Below, piece by piece: positions 59,253-64,000 of a stretch of 64,000 nt of DNA. The notes under the pieces are model-generated. The model was not told the origin of the DNA. It did not search any database and worked only from the letters and a program-made list of their open reading frames with translations. Both the position numbers and the translations under genes were made by a program. Every line of letters begins with the position of its first letter. Positions within the stretch are counted from its first letter, which is position 1. The DNA comes from DATFRY01 sp963764695 (GTDB taxonomy: Bacteria; Myxococcota_A; Polyangia; Haliangiales; Haliangiaceae), in NCBI GenBank assembly GCA_963764695.1, contig CAVXTW010000001.1:1240001-1304000 (forward strand), in the 5' to 3' direction.

Positions 59253-60944
59253 TCAGTGAGAGCCGCCGGAGCGCGGGCGCGCGTGCCACACCCGCGTGGC
59301 CAGGATGGTGCCGACCAGCGCCACGGCGATCATCGAGAGCGGCCAGGTCTGCCAGTTGTCCGGATCGGCGGCCGGGCCGACGATGCGCTTGCACTCGTCC
59401 ACCTTTTCTTGTGGAAGCATGAGTCCGTACAGGAGCGACATGGTCCCGGTGCCCAGGTAGACGAAGCCGTCGATGAGCCCGACCGCCACGCCGGTGTTCT
59501 TCTTGCCGCCGAAGTCCATGCTGGCGGTGCCGCTCAGCATCCCGTGCACGCCGATCACCGCCATGGACATGATGATGACCAGCGGGCCGACGAGCGGGCT
59601 CTTGTACGCGAAGGTCAAGATCAGCGCGCCGGCCAGCATCACCGCGTAGAGCAGCAGCGCCACTGGCCCACGCCGGGCCTGGAACAGCCGGTCCGAGATG
59701 ACGCCGGCCAGGACGCCGCCCATGATGCCGGCCACGCACAGCAAGAGGCCCCAGTTCTTCGACACGAAGCCGGCCTTGAGTCCGAGCACGGCGTCGGTCT
59801 GCGTGGCGAAGATCGTGTACCACTGCATGATCGCCTGGCGCAGAAAGCCGCTGCAGAACTCGATGCAGGCGATCGTCATGATGATCGGGTTGCGCAGCAT
59901 GAGCCCGAACACCGCCATCACGCCGAGGCGCTCGCCCCCCTCGCTGGTGGCGTCGGCGGTGTCGATGTCGCGCAGCCCGGCCTCGGCCGGAGTGTCGGCG
60001 ACCACCAGGGCGTCGATGATCCAGAACAGGCCGAGCAGGGCGGCGGGCACGAAGAAGACGAACTCCAGCCCGAAGTACTCCAGGATCAGCGCGCTCCAGT
60101 CGAACGCGAAGTAGACGCCGAGCGAGATCAGGATGCCGAAGATGGCGCCGAACACGCCGCGCTCGCGCAGGTGGAACCAGGGCGCGTTGACCTTCACCAC
60201 CGCCACCGCGCCGAAGCTCTGGAAGTACATGTTGAACGCGTACAGCAGCGCGAACAGCGGCACGAAGTTGGCGGCGATCCACTGCGATCCGGCCCAGCCG
60301 CGCAGCAGGGCCAGCGTGCACAGGCCCATGGCCAGGTTGGCCACGGCGGCGCCGGCCGCGCTGAGCAGGATGGCGCGCCGGCCGCCGAAGCGGTCGGTGA
60401 GCGGCCCGTTGAGCACGAACGCCACGCCGTAGACGATGGTCCCGACCATGAAGATCAGGCCGAAGTCGGCGTTGGCCATGAGCGGCTCGCCGGTCGCGCC
60501 GGTGGTCGGGAACGCCGACTTGCTGACCTGCAGGTTGTAGCGCCCCATGTACAGGAACGCGTAGGTCAGCCCCAGCGGCAACCAGTTCATCACGCGCCGG
60601 CGGCGGTACGCGGCGCTGTGGTTGACGCCCTCGATCTTGGGCAGACGGGCCAGGACGAAGCCGACCACGAGCACCAGGATGAGGATCGGCAGCGCCTTCT
60701 CGATCGAGGTTCGAAGCGCGCTCTTGTCGCTCCTGGCGGCCGCTTTCTTCGGTGGACACGGCGCCACGCTGACAGGAGCCGCAGGATCGGCGGGCGTCTC
60801 GCTCGCCTCCACGGCGGCCGGGGCTGATTTTTCAGCCTGGCCGGATGACTGGCCCGCGGCCTGCGCGCTGCTTGCGCCTCCGATCCAGATCCAGCCGAGT
60901 AAAACGACCAGGCCGATCGCCCGGCGCCACCTTAGCGCGTGCAT
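59253..60944 (-). CDS. OPA-family organophosphate:phosphate antiporter (GlpT/UhpT-like) with signal peptide
   Basis: From ATG 60944 the protein has 563 residues. It begins with an apparent signal peptide (RRAIGLVVLLGWIWIGGASSAQA) and a Pro/Ala linker. Twelve helices of the OPA branch of MFS follow, with LGLTYAFLYMGRYNLQVSKSAF, NGPLTDRFGGRRAILLSAAG and the GKKNTGVAVGLIDGFVYLG region. Family members exchange glycerol 3-phosphate or hexose phosphate for phosphate. An added N-terminal signal and periplasmic linker is unusual. The extra part could also be a misplaced start; ATG near the first helix is further in. Confidence 0.85.
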   Translation of the reverse strand: MHALRWRRAIGLVVLLGWIWIGGASSAQAAGQSSGQAEKSAPAAVEASETPADPAAPVSVAPCPPKKAAARSDKSALRTSIEKALPILILVLVVGFVLARLPKIEGVNHSAAYRRRRVMNWLPLGLTYAFLYMGRYNLQVSKSAFPTTGATGEPLMANADFGLIFMVGTIVYGVAFVLNGPLTDRFGGRRAILLSAAGAAVANLAMGLCTLALLRGWAGSQWIAANFVPLFALLYAFNMYFQSFGAVAVVKVNAPWFHLRERGVFGAIFGILISLGVYFAFDWSALILEYFGLEFVFFVPAALLGLFWIIDALVVADTPAEAGLRDIDTADATSEGGERLGVMAVFGLMLRNPIIMTIACIEFCSGFLRQAIMQWYTIFATQTDAVLGLKAGFVSKNWGLLLCVAGIMGGVLAGVISDRLFQARRGPVALLLYAVMLAGALILTFAYKSPLVGPLVIIMSMAVIGVHGMLSGTASMDFGGKKNTGVAVGLIDGFVYLGTGTMSLLYGLMLPQEKVDECKRIVGPAADPDNWQTWPLSMIAVALVGTILATRVWHARPRSGGSH

Positions 60945-61379
60945 TCGCTCGTACCTCGCTGCGAAGCCGCGGACCATACCGCATCCCCGTTGACCGCAAG
61001 GACCACATGCGGAAGCAGCTCGCACCTGAACGCAGGGCCGCACGCGTGCAGGCGAGCAGGCTCTACACGATCCGTACGGACGTTGCGTTGCGCGCGGAGC
61101 GCTGACGCGCGGCGAAACGCGGCCAGCGAGTGGCAAAGAAGCCTCGGGTCACCGGCACTTCGACTGTGCTCCCGCCGACGCACACAACCTGCGTGCGAGT
61201 GAGACATGCGCTCGCATGCAGTCACGACGTGGGAGGGCTGTTCCCGTCCTGACCGCCCCCCCGACGAGTGGGGGGATATCAGTCCAAGAAATTTGTAAGG
61301 CTAGTCGCACGCTCTCTGCACCGTTCGATATAGTCGGGCTGCAGTTGTTCGACATAGCTGCACAACAGCGGAGTCAACC
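60945..61379. other. Divergent intergenic region, partly AT-richer
   Basis: This 435-bp gap between the divergent transporter and ATP-grasp genes contains the least GC-rich stretch in the window (around 61270-61375, for example AAGAAATTTGTAAGG and TTCGATATAGTCG). It probably holds both promoters. TATAGT at 61329-61334 could be a -10 box, but no convincing -35 was found. No gene is supported here. Confidence 0.4.
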
Positions 61380-62831
61380 TTGCTGACCTCATACGCGCAT
61401 CACCCCTCGCTTGGGCTCCCCTCCGAGGATATCGAGCATCGCCTGGATCGAATTCTGGTTTCGAGATTACACGGTGTGCGCCTGTTCAGAAGTCTCAGGA
61501 GGCACATCGAGGGTGACGGGATGCTCTTCGGAGGGCGCCCCCTTCCGACGTTCCCCAAGCCGCATGTGATCTCTGCCGAGGACGAGGACCGCTGGGGCTC
61601 GGCCGCGGAGCGCCTGATCCGGCTGTTCGAGACCGCCGGCCATGCGTTGCTCGCTGACCGCGCTCTGCGAGGTCGTCTGACCCTGCCGCCCGGATCCGAC
61701 GAGCTGCTCGAGATCGATCCCGGGTACTCGCGGCTCGCCGTCGTCGCCCGCTTCGACATGGTCTGGTCGGGGCGCCAGGTCCGCGTGCTCGAGCTCAACG
61801 CCGACAGCCCGGCGATGATGACCTTCTGCGATCGCGTCGAGACCATCCTGCTCGGCATGGAGCCGCTGGGCGAGCTGCTCGAGGCGCACGGCGTGCGATC
61901 GCGCAACCGCACCCGCTCGCTGCACGCGGCGATGGTGGCCACCTACCACGAGTGGGGCGGCACGCGAAAAGATCCGACCATCGCGATCGTCGACTGGCAC
62001 GGCGAGGCCACCGCCAACGAGCTCCAGCACACGGCCGCCGAGTTCCAGCGCTGCGGCTCGCCCACCATCGTCTGCGACCCGCGCGAGCTGTCCATCCAGG
62101 ACGGCAAGCTGCACGCGCGCGGACACCGCATCGACATCGTCCAGCGGCGCATCCTGTTCCCCGACTTCACGCGCCGGGCCAGCGAGCTGGAGGCACTTGT
62201 CACCGCCTACCGCAGCGGCGCGGTCTGCCTGGTGAACCCGCTCCGCTCCTATGTGGTGGGCAACAAGGTGGCGCTCTCGATGATGTGTGAGAACGTTTTC
62301 TCGTTCTCTCCGCGCGAGCGGACCCTCATCGAGGACCTGTTGCCGACCACCGAGATCGTGACCCGCGACTCGCGCGAGCGTCTCGAGCGCGAGCGGGAGA
62401 ACTGGGTGCTCAAGGGCGCGTTCGGCTCGGGCGGCAAGGACGTGACCATCGGCCGCAACACCCCGGCCGAGGAGTGGAGCGAGCTGCTCTCGCGCGCCAC
62501 CAGCGTCCCCTCGGTCGCGCAGCGGCTGGAGCGCATCCCGCGCTACCGCGTACCGACCGAGAGCGAGGATGGCGGGATCGAGCTGGTCGAGCTGCACGCC
62601 AACTGGAACCCGTGGATCTTCGCCGGCCGCTACGCCGGAGCGCTGACCCGGGTGAGCCGGGCGCCGATCGTCGTGATCAGCGGCGGCGGCGGGCTGCTGC
62701 CGTCGTGCGCCCTCGCGCGCCGGACGGTCGAGCCTCGCGGAGCGGTCGCGGTCGAGGAGCCGCTCGGCGAGCCGATGGCACGCGTGGCCGCCATGGGCGG
62801 CTCGTTCAGCGGCGACGCCGAGTCCGCCTGA
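61380..62831 (+). CDS. Circularly permuted ATP-grasp protein (glutathionylspermidine-synthase-like)
   Basis: A TTG start gives 483 residues; ATG 61521 is the next possibility. The sequence has VRVLELNADSPAMMTFCDRVETIL, a central IVDWHGEATANELQHTAAEFQRC, CLVNPLRSYVVGNKVALSMMCENV, the ATP-grasp Gly-rich loop NWVLKGAFGSGGKDVTIGRN and VELHANWNPWIFAG. This resembles the circularly permuted ATP-grasp or glutathionylspermidine-synthase group, which ligates a carboxylate to an amine with ATP. Substrates unknown. It is convergent with comB. Confidence 0.7.
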   Translation: MLTSYAHHPSLGLPSEDIEHRLDRILVSRLHGVRLFRSLRRHIEGDGMLFGGRPLPTFPKPHVISAEDEDRWGSAAERLIRLFETAGHALLADRALRGRLTLPPGSDELLEIDPGYSRLAVVARFDMVWSGRQVRVLELNADSPAMMTFCDRVETILLGMEPLGELLEAHGVRSRNRTRSLHAAMVATYHEWGGTRKDPTIAIVDWHGEATANELQHTAAEFQRCGSPTIVCDPRELSIQDGKLHARGHRIDIVQRRILFPDFTRRASELEALVTAYRSGAVCLVNPLRSYVVGNKVALSMMCENVFSFSPRERTLIEDLLPTTEIVTRDSRERLERERENWVLKGAFGSGGKDVTIGRNTPAEEWSELLSRATSVPSVAQRLERIPRYRVPTESEDGGIELVELHANWNPWIFAGRYAGALTRVSRAPIVVISGGGGLLPSCALARRTVEPRGAVAVEEPLGEPMARVAAMGGSFSGDAESA

Positions 62832-62842
62832 GCGGGCGGCGA

Positions 62843-63535
62843 TCAGGCCGGCGCGGCGACCTTCTCGAGCACGAACAGGTCGTCTCGCCGCCGCACCGCC
62901 ATCGCGAAGTCGAAGCGGTCGACCTCGAGCGCCAGCTCCAGATCCTGTAGCCGGAAGTCGGTCTGCGCCGGGTCGAGGAAGCGGCGGGCTGCGTCCGACT
63001 CGCGCACCCGGCGGACGAACTCGTCAGAGCCCGGTCGCTCGCCGCGCAGGTGGGCCGCGATGTAGTCGGCGCAGGCAAGGTCGTCGGTGCCGCCGACCGG
63101 ACGATCGCGCCCGCTCAGCACCAGGTCCACGTGCGTCGGCTTGGTGGCCAGGAGGTGCCGGGCGGTCGCCGCTCCGCACACCAGACTGGCGGCCAGGATG
63201 TCGGCCGCGCGGCGTGAACGCACCACCGAGCGGGTGCCGGCCGTGGTCCGCTGGATCAGCCGGGCGCCGTCGAACCGGCGCTGGGTGACCTCGAACGGGG
63301 AGTTGCACAGATCGAAGCCCGGTACCGGATACCCGCCATCCTCGCCGACAAGGACCGCGTCGGGCCACCTGACGCGCAGCGCGCGCGCGTCGTCGATGGT
63401 CTCGACCAGCACGATCTCCGCGGCGCCGCCCGCGAACGCGTAGGCCGCGGTCGTGAACGCGCGCAGCACGTCGATGACGACCACCGCGCCGTCCAGCGCA
63501 TCGACCCCTTCCGGTCCGACGATGTCGATCTTCAC
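62843..63535 (-). CDS. comB: 2-phosphosulfolactate phosphatase
   Basis: GTG 63535 overlaps the ComA stop (GTGA), giving 230 residues. ComB signature blocks: VVVIDVLRAFTTAAYAFAGGA, LVGEDGGYPVPGFDLCNSP, LIQRTTAGTRSVVRSR and LVCGAATARHL. It removes phosphate from 2-phosphosulfolactate to give 3-sulfolactate. In archaea this leads to coenzyme M; in bacteria sulfolactate is a known sulfur end product, for example in spores. Translation appears coupled to comA. Confidence 0.93.
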   Translation of the reverse strand: MKIDIVGPEGVDALDGAVVVIDVLRAFTTAAYAFAGGAAEIVLVETIDDARALRVRWPDAVLVGEDGGYPVPGFDLCNSPFEVTQRRFDGARLIQRTTAGTRSVVRSRRAADILAASLVCGAATARHLLATKPTHVDLVLSGRDRPVGGTDDLACADYIAAHLRGERPGSDEFVRRVRESDAARRFLDPAQTDFRLQDLELALEVDRFDFAMAVRRRDDLFVLEKVAAPA

Positions 63536-64000
63536 GGAGCGGTGACGGTGGCGCGCGCGGGCTCCTCGAGCCCGGCCGGTCGGGCCATGGTCAAGAGGGT
63601 GTGCTCCTTGAGCCCCTGGCGGAACGCCTCGACGGTCAGCACGTCCGGGATCGGAATGTTGCCCAGGTTGACGTTGGGGCCGAACTGCTTGACCAGCCAC
63701 ACCTGCTGGTAGCGCTCGAGCGCCTCGAAGACGAGGATGTCGGCGCCGAACGCGTTGACCAGATCGAGGACCAGGTCGGTGCGGATCTCCTGCCCGACTG
63801 GACCTATCTCGCGCCCCTCGACGACGATCTTTGTGGCGCCGGCGGCCAGCTCCTCGCGCACCATCTGCTTCCACTCGCCGCGGGTCGGCTGGAGCTTGCC
63901 GCCCACCTCGGAGAACACCTCTCCGCTGGCGGCGAACGCCTCGATCCAGCGGAGCTTGTCGGCGCGCGGGATGTCCACCACGCCGTCCGAGATCTCGACG
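63532..64000 (-). CDS. comA: Phosphosulfolactate synthase ComA (5' end beyond the window)
   Basis: The frame runs into the window edge; the visible part ends at 63532. It has ISDGVVDIPRADKLRWIEAF, VFSEVGGKLQPTRGEW, AGATKIVVEGREIGPVGQEI and LVFEALERYQQVWLVKQFGP, then NLGNIPIPDVLTVEAFRQGL. These are typical of ComA, which adds sulfite to phosphoenolpyruvate. A GTG at 63981 is a possible internal start, but the sequence upstream (VEISDG) is also ComA-like, so the gene continues outside. Confidence 0.9.
   Translation of the reverse strand, partial: VEISDGVVDIPRADKLRWIEAFAASGEVFSEVGGKLQPTRGEWKQMVREELAAGATKIVVEGREIGPVGQEIRTDLVLDLVNAFGADILVFEALERYQQVWLVKQFGPNVNLGNIPIPDVLTVEAFRQGLKEHTLLTMARPAGLEEPARATVTAP

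Noticed and set aside
61293..61334. Sigma70 promoter TTGTAA ... TATAGT before the ATP-grasp gene
   Set aside because: The spacing between the boxes (30 bp) is too long for a normal promoter, so only the local AT-richness is reported.

Overview
The window is very GC-rich DNA, packed with genes on both strands. It looks like a Myxococcota (myxobacterial) chromosome. The reasons are Ser/Thr kinases with the HRDVSPPN catalytic loop and PEGA tails, two FHA-sigma54 activators, many lipoproteins with acidic or Cys-rich mature parts, CX4CH cytochrome-like lipoproteins, and an IS200-like REP-associated transposase of the type common in that phylum. The species assignment is inference; no rRNA or tRNA gene was seen.

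Layout. 1-8.6 kb: a frameshifted LysR gene, a truncated SMR gene coupled to an azoreductase, the potassium transporter Kup, a damaged MFS gene, a secreted M20 peptidase, a Cys-rich repeat lipoprotein and an MFS transporter behind a possible operator. 8.7-10.8 kb: a RAYT transposase flanked on both sides by copies of one REP-like motif (core CGGCGGACAT preceded by TTGAAT). 11-18.2 kb: a small conserved protein, a GST, dodecin, an aminotransferase next to enolase, then an unusual set made of an adenylosuccinate-synthetase paralogue facing an NMN-adenylyltransferase-like protein coupled to inositol-3-phosphate synthase. 18.2-23.6 kb: a signalling operon of an FHA-sigma54 activator, a membrane protein with a pseudokinase half and a kinase half, and an S41-protease-like lipoprotein. 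23.7-33.5 kb: a PolX with a degenerate polymerase site, gamma-glutamyltransferase, an OPT transporter, an esterase, a frameshifted phosphodiesterase, a LysR regulator and an aldo/keto reductase.

33.5-34.7 kb is a gene-free stretch holding six hairpin pairs or singles of the same REP motif, 24 kb from the transposase, plus short tandem repeats. 34.7-43.1 kb: a PQQ-type sugar dehydrogenase, membrane proteins, a methanethiol oxidase (SBP56), homoserine dehydrogenase, a thioesterase, GlpX and outer-membrane proteins. 43.2-52 kb: a beta-barrel protein, a PEGA kinase, a Cys-rich lipoprotein, a second FHA-sigma54 activator and a receiver/ATPase/PEGA protein with an (NLR)n linker. 52-64 kb: a frameshifted CX4CH cytochrome-like lipoprotein, three membrane or glycosyltransferase-type proteins, a HAD phosphatase with an OPA transporter, an ATP-grasp protein, and ComB/ComA of sulfolactate synthesis (ComA runs off the end).

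The main hidden system is the RAYT with its REP family. It is spread over about 26 kb and includes one copy that appears to be translated inside the nucleotidyltransferase gene. Several otherwise normal genes carry single-base frameshifts. This could be draft-assembly error or real decay, and the sequence alone cannot separate the two.
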